From Xestospongia muta (taxonomy: Eukaryota; Porifera; Demospongiae; Haplosclerida; Petrosiidae): a stretch of 64,000 nucleotides of DNA. A program made the translations under genes and the position numbers. Numbering within the stretch: the stretch's first letter is position 1; every line of letters begins with the position of its first letter. Location: NCBI GenBank assembly GCA_963693285.1, contig OY848924.1:8219641-8283640 (forward strand), read 5' to 3'. The notes below the pieces were generated by a model. The model did not search any database and had not been told where the DNA came from. It saw only the letters and a program-made list of their open reading frames with translations. Positions 32,271 through 44,729 of this stretch are shown here, piece by piece.

Positions 32271-34279
32271 TTATTTTTTATTATTTCGAATTGTTAGCCA
32301 GTAGAGACTAAACCACAGGATTACAACAACATGACCTATCCAATTTACTGAGCTCATGAACTAAGAAAAGAATATCAACATTTAGACAAAAAATTGATAG
32401 TACCTTCCAACAGTCTTCCCAAGATAGTAACATGAAGGACATCAGTGGATACATCAACATTATATTCTTTAATAAATACATACATGTCCAAACTGGTATA
32501 AAAAGAAACCAGGAGAGTTCTTTCATATTAATCCACTGTTTAGCAATAGCTATGAACTATACAAATATAAATATTTGTATGTTATAACTTTACCTGTCTT
32601 TCTGCTATAATAACAAAAAATTCAAACGAGAAACAAATAAAATAGCCTGGCCAAATGCCATGCCATAATATCAGAAATATCAATGATAAAAGATGAGATA
32701 GTAGTTTACTACCCAACCACTTGAAGCGTTTGTAGACATACCTTCAAAAATTATTGTTAGGGACATGAGATGTCATAATGACATCACTTACATAGCCACC
32801 CATTTGTTAGTTTGTACGTTAAAAGAGTCAATGGTTCCCTAAACAACCTTTTAATTATTTTGTTCATAACAATACTAACCTGAAGAGTTATACTTTGTTC
32901 ATATAAAGTAAAGTATACATTATGAACAGCTGTCCAATCAGTTGAACCATCAAGTCTTATCTCTTTATAAGATATCCCTGTTATAACACAAGCACCTTCC
33001 TATATTACAATGTGAATATAATTACTATATCTAACTTCTTACTGCTATTAGCCAAACTGTCATATATCTCCACATTGCTAGTTTTCCTATTATTATCATC
33101 ACAACAAGTTTAGTGACAAAAGAACTTTCCTATAACACATTATAAACCAATCGTTGTTATATACTTACTGCATAGTCTTCACTTAAAATATACTTTAATG
33201 GATAATACTGATTGAGTAGAGCATATACAACTGTTAATACTAATGCTAATGAAAGACGTAATAGTCCTGGTATAATACTAACAAGACAATAGAATAGAAT
33301 AGAATGTTGAACTTACCTACTACCAGCTCTATTTTCATCATATAATGACCTTGAGACAAATTGATGATATCGTTTAAAACTAATCTACAAAAAACAATAG
33401 TAATTATATAATATATAGCCATTATACTTGTGGTCCAGCTAACACTGATCCAAAGAAATAACAATAACCAAGTACCTTGAAGAATAAGTAAAATTAGTTA
33501 ACAAAGACAATCTTACTTCAAGAAATGGAGGTAATGTAGAGATACAAGTGTCTCTTTCTTCTTTGCTAAGAACAGACTAAAGAAAAATGTTATAACCTGT
33601 TGTATTTTAATGATCTGTCTTACTTTTTTCTTGTTACCATCATAGAAGTTGTACGCTAATCCTATATCAGTAATATCAATGGGTTTATCATAGAAATAAT
33701 AACTTGCCTATTAGTTTTAATACTAAGACACAATGGGGAATAGTCCATGTTATCGGATGGACTCGACCAGATAGAGCAATATATGTATATCCTATTACCA
33801 TATGACTCTATTTCTATATAATATAGGTTATTATATAACTCATACCATTGTGACAGTCCATGTTAGAAGTAAAGATAACTTGGTACCACCAAAAAGAGAG
33901 AGGAGACTATAAACAGTGACAATGTCTACTGCTGAGTGCCATATAGTGATACCTTCACAATAACCAGATACAATGAACACAACAATATATGAACTTACCA
34001 AAAACATAGTACATTAATCCAATGCCACTTATACTAGAGAAAATGCTCTAAAATATAATATAGCAATATAAAAAAACTATGAAATGTTAAGAACACCTTA
34101 ATCCATACAGATTGTACAGATATGAGTGGACGATAGATGAAGGACAATACATAGGCTAAATATAAGCATAAAATAAACATAGTATATTAAAAGTACTCAC
34201 CAAGGAATAGTCCGATTAGAAAGCGAGCTGCTGGTTCTGGGATGCCTAACAGAAGAGACACACTCCCTTCTACCGACAT
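32271..34279 (-). CDS. LPCAT3: LPCAT3/MBOAT5-like lysophospholipid acyltransferase
   Basis: About a dozen very short exons encode a multi-pass membrane protein from ATG 34279 (MSVEGSVSLLLGIPEPAARF). Visible motifs: TWTIPHCVLVLKLIG (compare TMPHCVLTLKLIG of LPCAT3), IGLAYNFYDGNKKK, STLPPFLEV, YVYKRFKWLGSKLL, and FLILWHGIWPGYFICFSFEF, where the His is the conserved MBOAT catalytic residue; the last exon ends WLTIRNNKK. Family knowledge: LPCAT3 re-acylates lysophosphatidylcholine/ethanolamine/serine with polyunsaturated acyl-CoA in the ER. Other MBOATs are possible, but the motif set favours the LPCAT3 branch. The first three exons are inside segmental duplication copy 1; a dead copy of them lies at 43.9-44.3 kb. 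Confidence 0.85.
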
Positions 34280-34369
34280 TATTTTATGCACGTGTGTGAT
34301 TTTAACTCTTTCTGAGTTGAATCATTAATTTTACTGAGCTATTTTATTATAGCTAGGGAATTATTCGGA

Positions 34370-34640
34370 AGATAAATTAAAGGAGGATGACCATAACTGG
34401 AGGAATTAATAGAGGAGGAATTAAAGTATTACAAATTAAAGGAGGATGAATTAAAGCAGGAATTAAAGGAGAAGAAATTAAAGTATGAGAAATTAAAGCT
34501 GAATTGATTAAAATAGGAATTAAATAGAAATTAATAGAAAAATTAAAGTAGAAGAAATTAAAAAAGTAAAGCATGAATTAATGGAGGAGAAAATAAAGTA
34601 TGAGAAATAAGAAACAACGAATTACAGCAGCAGTTAAAGG
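34370..34640 (+). repeat. Degenerate purine-rich AATTAAAG repeat, copy 1
   Basis: Tandem, imperfect units such as GGAGGAATTAAAG and GAGAAATTAAAG fill the stretch directly upstream of the LPCAT3-like gene. A slightly longer version lies in copy 2 (about 44,420-44,730). Confidence 0.8.
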
Positions 34641-34659
34641 AGAAATTTATATAAAGTTA

Positions 34660-35615
34660 CCTCCTGTGTTAAACTAGGTCCTCTAGTTACTGGTACTCCA
34701 CCTTTATTCTCCCAGATAGTGTAAATTGTGTATAACCAATGGAATAATTATATAATGTTACAAGGATGATATTTGACCTCCATCTGACTTTCCCACAAAA
34801 AATATGGTCAAATCCATGATGAATTACGAACTAGAGATATTGATTTGTTTTCGGGGGCTACAAGTTCAGGAACACTTATCAAAATATTTGATGGAGCTAT
34901 TTTTTCATGTGTTGGTTTGGTAAGTATAATAGGATATAATATAACAACATATGAAATGTGGTAGATATTACAACATCGATATTCCCATTATGTCATGGTT
35001 TGAGAATCTAGTACTAATAAAGCAGGACTTGTTGATCTTGATACAGGAACTGTCCAGAGAGGTATAGAACTCTTCCCACTCAGGAATAAAATTTTCTCTG
35101 GCTGGTATAATTGTGTTGGTATTCGACAATTAACTGGACTAACTGATGAGCAATGGGGAGACATTATATGAGACAACGTTAAAAGTTAGCTATGAAAGTA
35201 ATAGTATTGTCATTTGTATTAAGAAGTTTCAAGGCAGACCATATGAAAAGAACCAATTAGATTTGATTACGTCTGCTGTTGATTTTGATGACAAATACTT
35301 GGATTTTCTCAGGAGTCATGAAGAAAATTTGAGTTCCATATTTTGTAGTGAACTTGTTGCTCATGTATATCAAGAACTTAATCTCATTGGTGAGAACAGT
35401 ACTTGTAATACTTTATTATATTAATTTTTTTTCTAGATAAAACCAGGCTCTCCAGTGAGTATACTCCAGATAGTTTTGGTAGTCATTGTCCTTTGAAATT
35501 AAGATATGAACAGTTGGAACCAGAGTTTTATGTTGATGTGAGGTTGGATTTTGAGAAGAATGTTTTCCAACAAAGCAGTATCTCTGCTACAGAAGCTAAT
35601 AAAATTGTTCAATAA
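34660..35615 (+). pseudogene. YiiX/C92-like permuted papain-fold peptidase, copy 1, broken
   Basis: Reading across frames: RDIDLFSGATSSGTLIKIF (the GD-like opening of NlpC/P60 and YiiX folds), then AIFSCVGL where family members usually have SHVGL, so the presumed catalytic His is Cys. TGA at 35007-35009 replaces the Trp codon of a VW-ES motif, and an extra G at about 35,158 shifts frame. Downstream is the second active-site motif, IFCSELVAHVYQELNLIG with the presumed nucleophile Cys, followed by a short intron and a last exon ending KIVQ at 35615. Family knowledge: permuted papain-like C92 amidases use Cys-His. The TGA is shared with copy 2, so the gene died before duplication. The fold assignment is by motif only. 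Confidence 0.6.
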
Positions 35616-36289
35616 TTCAATGATATTTGTTGTTAGTACTTTATAGTTACAAAAAACTACACGCTTTTTTACATTTATTATTAAATAACAATTGTCTGTA
35701 CAGGATAGAGGCTGGTTTAAGGTAGTGATCATATTACCATTGGAATGTTGTGGTTTACAAGTGTTAGAGTAATGTGTAAATTATATCAGTCATTGCATAG
35801 ACGTGCTGCTATAAAAGTCAATTAAAGACTAATGCTGAGAATTACAATTATGATGAGACCAAACTGGAAAATTAAGATTTTCTGTAAATATGTTAAGTTT
35901 TATGGTTTATTGATTAAGGTTTAGGGTTATCTATAACAAAACAGATTATATAGTGTTAGCTATAAACTGTACTCACCTCTTTTCTTATCTCAACCTCATT
36001 TTGAGAAGTACATCATTCTCATTTATACAGTCAATACAATAGTCTTGTGTAGCCAATATCTTACACTAAGTAGGTTTGAAAATGTAAAACAATTATTAGT
36101 AAAATTAGCAGCATTGTTCAATATTGTAGTAACGTTAACATAGAGTGTGTCCATTATAAAAGGATATTGTATGCGAGTTCTGTGATTCTAATCTTCAAAT
36201 TATCCACAGCAGTATCACTCACTTTTCTTAAGAATATCAAGTGTAGTCTGCATATATAGGTGTAGAGGAGTTAAAGTGCACACTTTCTT

Positions 36290-36760
36290 AGATTTTGTGG
36301 AGCTGTCAACATTTTTGGGGATTAAGATCGATGCACGAAACATCTCAAATAATTACAGCTATCAGAAAGTTGTTACTGCATCTATCTGCTTTTTATAGTA
36401 CCTTTCCTGTCAGAAATCTTAAAAATATAGTCAATATTGGAATTCAGAAGGGGAGCGAACAAATAGATGTGGCTACTTGGATTACTTTGACAAAACTCAA
36501 TGAAGGTCATAATGCATATTCTAGAATGTATTCTCATACTGTAAATAGTAGCTAATATGATACATATATGTAACATCACACACACACATTTTATTTTAAC
36601 GCAATTGATTGTCTGGTATTCAAGTCTATCTAGTATATTTTACAATATTGGACACTCCTTAGGAGGAGCAGAGGTGGTCTGTTATGAATATTTACAATGC
36701 AATGTAGTTTGATCTTGTATATCGTGTAGCCAGATTGACTTTGACCTCATGTAATAACAA
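36290..36760 (+). pseudogene. Lipase-like gene fragment, copy 1
   Basis: An open stretch (36,295-36,555) without recognised domain is followed at about 36,645-36,700 by NIGHSLGGAEVVCYEYLQCN and then a TGA. GHSLGGA is the nucleophile elbow of class 3 lipases. In copy 2 the same site reads GDSLGGA. No full lipase domain can be traced; differences between copies in the open stretch are mostly amino-acid changing, which argues against constraint. Confidence 0.35.
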
Positions 36761-37550
36761 GAATTGTGTATGCATTGTAGATATGATTCAGTATATAGAT
36801 GATTTAATAGAGTATTCACTAGTTTTATAAATCTTATTGCATCAGTACATGATAGAGGAATCTGTGTTTGTAATAATTCTGTAACAGTTTCTTTAATAGT
36901 CTAATATACATTTTGTAAGTTAGCTATATGTATATACAAATAAATATAGATACATGTCATGTATATAAATTACTATAATAAGAGTTTGTATAGAATGGCC
37001 TACCATGTTACTATGGTGACATAGTTTATGATGACATGGTTAGGATACAAGTTATCTTCTCATTTTAGTCAGATCCACCTTGAATGTAAAGTAGATTTGA
37101 TTATATTAGAGTACTCATTGTCTGTACTCACAAATAGATGACATAAATGTACCTCTAACCTCTTATTCTACCTGTATATATTATGTACATGTAAAATAAT
37201 AGATCTTTTTAGTTTTTTGCAGACTAGCAAGCAAAGTATTTGAATGCAATGAATTCTGTATGCTCTATTTATTATGAAATTACTTACTTGTTTGCAGCTG
37301 CTAAATAACATCCTGGAGATTATTTAAGTAGATTATAGTTTTCTTAAGCGACCACACATCATCTGATAAGTGTTTTTTCAAGTGGTTGCTATAGACATTT
37401 GGCTCGTTTTTGGACCTCAAAGTTTTCACTTCAATTCAGGTGAGAATTTTAATTACATGATAAGTAATAAGTGTGAATATTGTAAAAGAACAAAAAATAA
37501 ATTAAAAATGGTAGTATATAAACATCAATCTACTTTATAGTAAAATAAAC

Positions 37551-37963
37551 ATGGCAAAAAGACCTAGGATTTTGACAGCAGAGGATGTAATCCATGAGCT
37601 CGATGGAGACAACTATTTCCTTGAACTAGATGATCCTCAAGAGCCAGTTATGCCTGGAAGTGACGATGATTTCAGCAATTTGGAAGATATTAATGAGGAT
37701 GATCAAGAAGGTAATTATATTCATATCAACAATAAAGTGATATCTGTGGTTAGTATCTACCAGTATAGCAACTTTTTAATCTTATTTTTTTAGAAAATCC
37801 ATACCATAGTTCTATCTTACATCCATCTATCTCAGTTTGCAACCACACATCACAGCAACCAAACAATTGTACATCACTATCCTCTACTATACAAACATCT
37901 CAATCATTAATACTTCCTTTAATTCAATCAACTATAGTTCAAACATCAACCTTTATTAATTAA
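37551..37963 (+). CDS. Short two-exon gene resembling a piggyBac transposase N-terminus, copy 1
   Basis: Exon 1 from ATG 37551 (MAKRPRILTAEDVIHELDGD) runs through an acidic PGSDDDFSNLEDINEDD segment to a GT donor after about 37,711. The acceptor at about 37,793 leads into ENPYHSSILHPSISVCNHTS and a Gln/Ser/Thr-rich end at TAA 37961-37963. The start plus acidic pattern resembles N-termini of piggyBac-type transposases, but no DDE domain follows. The ORF is open in both duplication copies with a mix of silent and replacement differences. A truncated domesticated or dead element is possible. Confidence 0.4.
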
Positions 37964-38949
37964 CGGAATTGCGCATTGCGCGTAATATTGTACTTGAGAC
38001 GTAAGAGAAAGTAACGTGTTTTGTATTTCACTAGTTGGCTAGTCTTCTAACGCGCTACAGCAGCCAGTGAAACTAGTCAACGAGGGTTTAGAAGTGTTCC
38101 TGCTATCTTTGGAAACAGTTTTAAGGTAAATGAGTGAGTTTTGTAAGCGTATTGTGATACCTTGTGTAGTGTACAAGCATTAGTGTGTAAATATACTTTC
38201 GTTGTTGCATACTTATGTATAACGAGTACGTGTTAGTAGATGTTGATCATATTTGCTATATTATAGCTTGTTTTAATGATGATAAAGTAAGATAACGTTC
38301 AAATGATGTTTATAAGGTTGTAAAGCAAATTTACTATTTGTCTTATGATAAAGTAGGAATCAATCTCTTTCTAGCTTCCAAGTGTGGTATAAATACTTTT
38401 TGCATTCCTAACATCTCCAGTAGGTGTATGTAAACTGTCTTCTTTTATTGTAAGACAGGTTATATTTACTCCATGTTCCTTCATCTGATAGTGTGGCATT
38501 ACTTGATAATGAACTTGAGGGACTGAAAAAGATAGCAAGACTTGTAACTGTTTTAATTGCCAATAACTTTGTCCTAACTTTGAGGAAAGACATAGCAATT
38601 CTTTCTGAAGGTATGTATGTGATATAATATATGCATTTGCTATAGCAAAATCTACTAGATGTTTACAACACACTGATATAGATTTTCATTTCTTAGTCAG
38701 AGACAATAGATTATGATCAACACTTCTCATGTACATGCTTTGCTCTATTATGTTAAAAGGACATGTTTTTTAAAATTGTCCTTGTCTTTGCAAGAAGCAG
38801 TATAGTTTTTTTTCAATAATTATGTGTATAACTTCCATCACAACATTACACCTAATCCCATTTCATTACATGAGTAATCAACGTTAAAGTGTTATAAAAT
38901 TTACTGCTCTTAAATGTTGAATAATTAAAAGAAAGAAAATCCCCAAACT

Positions 38950-39060
38950 TGATCAGTAAATTAACACGTGTAAATTGTAGTATACTGACGTAGTGTACCT
39001 ACCTACTCAGTATACTACAACTCAGACCTGTAGTATACTGAATCAGTATACTATGAAAGT
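38950..39060. repeat. GTAGTATACTGA inverted repeats, copy 1
   Basis: TAGTATACTGA and its complement TCAGTATACTA occur twice as pairs, giving two potential hairpins (about 38,976-39,016 and 39,028-39,053). The same structure is present in copy 2 (about 49,386-49,470). Confidence 0.65.
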
Positions 39061-40284
39061 ACGAATCACATGAATACATACAGGTTGCCGCCATAATGTT
39101 AAACTACACATTGCAGCTGCAAGAATCAAAGAAAGGAAGGTCTCTCATTCTACCTTACAAGGTTGATATGTTTTTAATTCACAGGTATTAATGGAGTAGA
39201 ACGTAATTATAGTTAGGTTTATATTCTAATTCCTGGATAATGAAGAATATGTAAGAATGTTTCATACTAATTTAATCTTGTGTTTTCTCACTGTGTATCA
39301 GGATTGTAATGAGTTTGTAAAACTGGTTAGCCAAATGTCTGTGTCAGTAGGAACAGCCTGACCTCTAAACATATTTGTAAGAATCCATTTTATTTAATAT
39401 TGTTCTATTCTTTGTCAATATGTATCACAGACTACAGTAAGACTACAGATGAGAGGTTAGTCGAACATGATGTGTACTCTTTATTTGTCAGTAAGAATAG
39501 GTTTGTGTTTTATAGCAGTACTTTATTACATAACTGTGTCTCCTATTACCTTGATACAAGGTATACATATAAATTCTGTATTAATGTGTGTATTAATCAA
39601 GAAGTATTTAAGTGCGGACTGATAGTAACAAGAGCTTTCAATAAAGCGAATGATTTACAGGTAAGACTCTTGTCAACTCATTATTGTTGTGTTGTCTCTT
39701 TCTTTATAGAATTATATGCTAGTCCTATCTGTTGGATAACAATGAAAGGTTACCAAATATTGATTAGTTATAAGCAGCTTTATACAATATAATAGATACC
39801 AGATCACTTCCAGAGTCTTTGGTGTTATGAGTGCTGCTATCAGGTATAACATGGTAACATAATGTAGAAACACACTCAATAATATTCAGTGATGATGTGA
39901 TTTATTATTCTATGGGGAGTTTTGCTTTGTGTCTGTGTTAACTAGTGAAACAATCTGGACATTTTGTTATATTTGTGTAATGATTACTAAAGGTACATAT
40001 AGTTTATGCTGTTAGTAAAATTGAAATAACACTGTATAACATAATATCGTGTTTGTTTTATCTTTTGAGTCACGTACACACACATACAGGTTAACGACTT
40101 CATAAAGTGTAAGTTTCATATTTGTTAATAAGACTGTAAATAATACTTTGGTAATTTTGTTATGTGATATGATACTGCTAAATATACAACTGTCCAATGT
40201 ACCACTCTCAAATGATATACTGTCAATATTATTGTAATGTAATGTTAGCCTATATTACATAATTATTCTCTATTCTTTTTTATA

Positions 40285-40740
40285 TAGCATCATTGGAGTG
40301 TTGTCGTAAGTTCAGAGGTAACAATAATGTATGCTATATTTTATAATTTTTATTATATACTATTTCATATTTTTTTCTTCTTTTCTCATTTTTCTCTACA
40401 GATCTTTAGGTAGGTCGGTGCTTCAAGACACTTATTTATCTCTCCTTCTGACGCTGTAAGTTAGTAATGTATATTATATTAACTTAAGAGTTTATAACAC
40501 ATTAATATTTTTTTATTTTTCTTTCTTTCTATAGCATCATTGGAGTGCAGGATCTAGTTGGTTGTCGTAAGTTCAGAGGTAACAATAATGTATGCTATAT
40601 TTTATAATTTTTATTATATACTATTTCCTATATTTTCTTTTTTTCTCATCTTTTTTTCAACAGATCTTTAGGTTGGAGGTCGCTGCCTCAAGACACATTC
40701 AACTATCTCTACATTGAGGGTGTAAGTTCATTAGTACTTT
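40285..40740 (+). repeat. Exon/intron-like tandem units, copy 1
   Basis: Units of GTCGTAAGTTCAGAGG, ACAATAATGTATGCTATA, a pyrimidine tract and CTACAGATCTTTAGGT repeat two or three times. Each has a consensus-like donor and acceptor. In copy 2 the equivalent region is expanded (50,690-52,180). Confidence 0.7.
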
Positions 40741-41284
40741 ATACAAGGTCATAAAATGTAGTTGTTGGTAGTATATCATTTGAGAGTGGTACATTCGACA
40801 GTTGTAAATTTGGTAGAGTGTATTTGTAATTAAAGTAATATACAATTATATCCTCTAGAGCAAGGGACAAAGGTGCAGTATATGATCCTGGAGAAGGCTG
40901 AGGAAGTCACAAGCAATAATTAGTTATCTTGTTTCCACCCCCATACATCCCAAGGCTATTTTGGGTTAAGCTAGAAAATATGAGGTGTGGTCAAAATAAG
41001 CCGAACCCAATGTTAGTAGGCGTGTCTGTCTACTGAAGCCTGATAAGTAGGCGTTTTTTTGTTGTTGTTTTTAAAATTTTTTAATTACAATATTACATTC
41101 TTTGGAAAAATTAGATAAAAATTAGATTACAAATTAACAGTGTTAATTTATTTAATCAAACTGAGAAAAGTTGATAAGTTGTTTCAGGTTAAGAGTGTAT
41201 GTTACAGAAATAAACATAGATATCAGGTCATCATTTTTAGAACCTATATGTAGTATGTAGTAGATGATTAGTTTGAAACAGAAT

Positions 41285-43570
41285 CATTTCACATATTTTA
41301 ATGAAACTTTGGCTATTAGCTGCCACAATACTTCTTGAGCCCTTAAATAAGAAGCAGAGATTTACATACAAACAGCTATTTTTAGATATTGAAGAAAATC
41401 TGTTAATCTACTGTTACTTGACATGTATCAATATTGTGTCCTTTACTTTTCTAATAGAAACAGCTGACACGTGTACAAAATGTGGCTCATTTGCAACAGG
41501 CTAAACAAGATAGACAATAAAGAGTTGACTGTCATTTTGTAGGATTTGTTGATTAAATCTATTTTAAGGTTTTTCCATTCACAATATAATGTAATGTACA
41601 CTAAATATGTACTCCTGATAATCAACTTACTAAACACTTTTTGGAATAGTGAACTTGTACTGTAGTATAGGTTGACTTATAGAACTGTTGATAAATGTAT
41701 AAAGAAGTGTCTTCTGATCCTAACAGATCAGAGAGTGATGTGTATCATATATAAACAAAAACTAACTCCTTACCGCAACTAATATATTCATTTTTCACAG
41801 ACAGTCCCACAAACTTTGTACAATTGGGGTGTTCTTTGTTAGTCCTTAGACAGGTCTTTGTCTCCACAGACCAGAGTTTAAGTTCACCATCTGTTGAGCT
41901 ATGAAAAGTATAGTTGATTCACCCACTCAGCTAGCTAGCCATGTTTACAGTAATAGTTTACGCTGAGACTAACTCATTATCATTAAAGTACTACATATAG
42001 ATAATGGCCTTTTTATGACCTCTCAATGACAATACAGGCTTTGCAAACATTCTTATATCCATCAACCTAATTATACAATCTGCAGCAATGATATACAACA
42101 TTGTTGATTGCATTTAAAGCTACTATGACAATAGTATAAACTAAGCTATTTTCTAATGGACAGTTACGTAGCACATCTATTCCCTTACCAGTACTACCAT
42201 AAGCCAGATGATATCTATTATTAGGTTGAAATCTCACACTAGAGATAATATCTTGTGAAGAGACTGAGCACTGGTTTAATGTTAAATGCCACAGTTTAGA
42301 GAACAGTCACTGCTCCCAGAAGCCAAGAGAAATGAGTCATATTTGTTATAGTGAACAGACCTCTTCTATGACGCTACTAAATAGTAGAATGAGACACTCA
42401 ATATTGTAATATATCAGATCCTCGTTTCTTTGGATTGAGGAAGCACTGACTATAAGAGGTTAGTATTGTCATGTCTTTCATTGCTGTGAGTAATACTAAC
42501 ACTTAAGCCCCAGAAGAGAATGGACACAAATTATACTGACCTGATATGTGTGGATAGATTTGTTATGGTGAGTATTGCAGATTGATAATGTACTATCAAA
42601 ATCACTAGCTGTTAATTATACAATATTAAACCAACAGCAGTCTCACCTTAATTCTTTTAGCATAACTCCAACAGCAAATTAACAACTCACCATCTCTATC
42701 AAATTCAATAGTAGATACAATACTGCTATTTCCAATAGGTGTGTCACCATAATATAATGTAGAAAATTCTTGAAATGTTGAGTATTTAGTAACATCAGTC
42801 AGTATGTCACAAAATAAAGATGAGGAGGATAGGAGGAAGCTATGTTTTGAGTTGACGGATCATGTTGACCCACTGTATAGTAATATGCAACAATAAACTA
42901 TAACTCATACAGTAACTATGTTATGCTAACCAAAATATAATTGTTCTTGTTACTGTTACATGAAGTATACTCACAGATATTAGGTGAGTTGGAGAGAGAG
43001 TAATAACATTGCAATAACTCATCAAAATTATCGTTAAGACAGTGCTTTCTTTTAGATAACTGAGACTATAAAAGAAAGGTATTGATACTTACGTGCAAAA
43101 GGTTAAGACACAAAATTATTAACCAAGTTATTATCATTAGCAAGTTTAATCAAAGGCATATTGTTCCCTCTTCTGAAAGTGTGACATCAGAGTCTGGGCC
43201 TCAATGTCTTTGTCTATTAATTGTAACTCTTTATTAACTTCTTATAATTGCTGCAAACCACAACAAAAAACGCCAAATTGAAAAAGTAGCATATTAACTC
43301 AATTTATGTACGTGAAGTTTCCTTTTCTTAGCTTTGGTCAAAAATTCAGTATATATCTTCTTAGATATTATTGCCTGCTCCTAAACAAAAGTAGTTTGTC
43401 TTAAAAATATAGCATGTGTAGTTTGTCATAGCATGTACTTAATACAATACACAGTGTAATTATTGAAACATAATTCTATATTACCTTCTTAACTGCCATA
43501 TGTTGAGAAGCAACAATAGAGTTCTCCTTCCCTACAGAAATATTTATAAAACTTTGTAAATTATAACTAA
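41285..43570 (-). pseudogene. COP1: COP1 (RFWD2) E3 ubiquitin ligase, decayed fragment
   Basis: Minus-strand pieces in the right order match the coiled coil and WD40 part of COP1: EVNKELQLIDKDIEAQ (about 43,195-43,245), LSKRKHCLNDNFDELLQCYY (about 43,000-43,070), GNSSIVSTIEFDRDGELL (about 42,680-42,740), LLASGSSDCSLKLWHL with SSVRFQPNNRYHLAYGS (about 42,200-42,330), LSLRGHKKAIIYM then stop (about 42,010-42,060), SSTDGELKLWSVETKTCLR (about 41,840-41,910) and IVAANSQSFIKI (about 41,290-41,330). In-frame TAA near 43,246, TAG near 42,006 and loss of the exon after KRIKV mark it as dead. No RING segment is visible. Family knowledge: intact COP1 targets transcription factors such as c-Jun for degradation. 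Confidence 0.8.
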
Positions 43571-43667
43571 CATAAGAAATTTGGGACAACAAATTCATCT
43601 TGAGACGAAATTAAAAAGTTCATATCATCAATTATAAATAATTCGTTAAAATTAATAATTATTAATC

Positions 43668-43712
<45 letters not shown>

Positions 43713-43732
43713 TATATATATATATATATCAA
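43668..43732. repeat. (TA)n microsatellite
   Basis: A TA dinucleotide run of about 64 bp with one AATT interruption, just outside the left edge of duplication copy 2. Confidence 0.95.
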
Positions 43733-43885
43733 TTATATAAAAACTCTTTAGCGTACATCTCATTTAATCCTTAGATAAAGTATATACTACTTCGTGTCAT
43801 TAACTTGTATCATAATTCAGAAAGGTTGATACGTCTTGAGAACTAGTAAAGATATACTGACTTTTTGCAGACATTTAATGTACAT

Positions 43886-44335
43886 TTATATAACTCATAC
43901 CATTGTGACAGTCCATGTTAGAAGTAAAGATTACTTAGTACCACCAAAAAGAGAGAGGAGACTATAAACAGTGACAATGTCTACTGCTGAGTGCCATATA
44001 GTGATATCTTCATAATAACCACATACAATGAACACAACAATATATGAACTTACCAAAAACATGGTACATTAATCCAATGCCACTTATACTAGAGAAAATC
44101 CTCTAAAATGTAATATAGTAATATAAACAAACTATGAAAAGTTAAGAACATCTGAATCCATACAGATTGTACAGATATCAATGGACGATAGATGATAGAC
44201 AATACATAGGCTAAATATAAGCATAAAATAAACATAGTATATTAAAAGTACTCACCAAGGAATAGTCCGATTAGAAAGCGAGCTGCTGGTTCTGGGATGC
44301 CTAACAGAAGAGACACACTCCCTTCTACCGATATT
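43886..44335 (-). pseudogene. Truncated LPCAT3-like 5' end in copy 2
   Basis: The region realigns with exons 1-3 of the LPCAT3-like gene (33,836-34,279). The start codon has become ATA (plus strand CGATATT instead of CGACATT), and homology ends at 43,886 inside the third intron/exon area, so no functional protein is possible. Confidence 0.88.
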
Positions 44336-44729
44336 ATTTCATGATTTTTAACTCTATCTGAGTTGAATGACTTTAATCATTAATTTTACTGAGCTATTTT
44401 ATTATAGCTAGGCAATTATTCGGAGGAGAAATTACAGGAGGATGACTATAACTGGAGGAATTAATGGAGGAGAAATTAAAGTATTACAAATTAAAGGAGG
44501 ATGAATTAAAGCAGGAATTAAAGGAGAAGAAATTAAAGTATGAGAAATTAAAGGTGAATTGATTAAAATAGGAATTAAAAGATGAATTTAAATAGAAATT
44601 AATAGAAAAATTAAAGTAGAAGAAATTAAAGGAGGAATTAAAGAAGAAAATAAAGCAGGAATTAATGGAGGAGAAAATAAAGTATGAGAAATAAGAAAGG
44701 ATGAATTACAGCAGCAATTAAAGGAGAAT

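Larger units (their letters stand above)
33830..41045. repeat. Segmental duplication, copy 1
   Basis: From the third LPCAT3-like exon to about 41,045 the sequence realigns, in the same order and orientation, with about 43,886-52,510. Landmark pairs: 34,279/44,330; 35,200/45,280; 37,551/47,613; 39,400/49,816; 40,985/52,450. The copies differ by a few percent in most stretches. Copy 1 retains the intact LPCAT3-like gene, so it contains the ancestral left junction. Confidence 0.93.

Noticed and set aside
35007..35009. TGA in the C92-like gene as a selenocysteine codon
   Set aside because: The expected residue is Trp in a VW-ES motif, there are additional frameshifts, and no selenocysteine insertion element was recognised.
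39400..39792. 130-residue ORF present in both duplication copies
   Set aside because: Differences between copies mostly change amino acids, no domain is recognised and the frame is not linked to splice sites.
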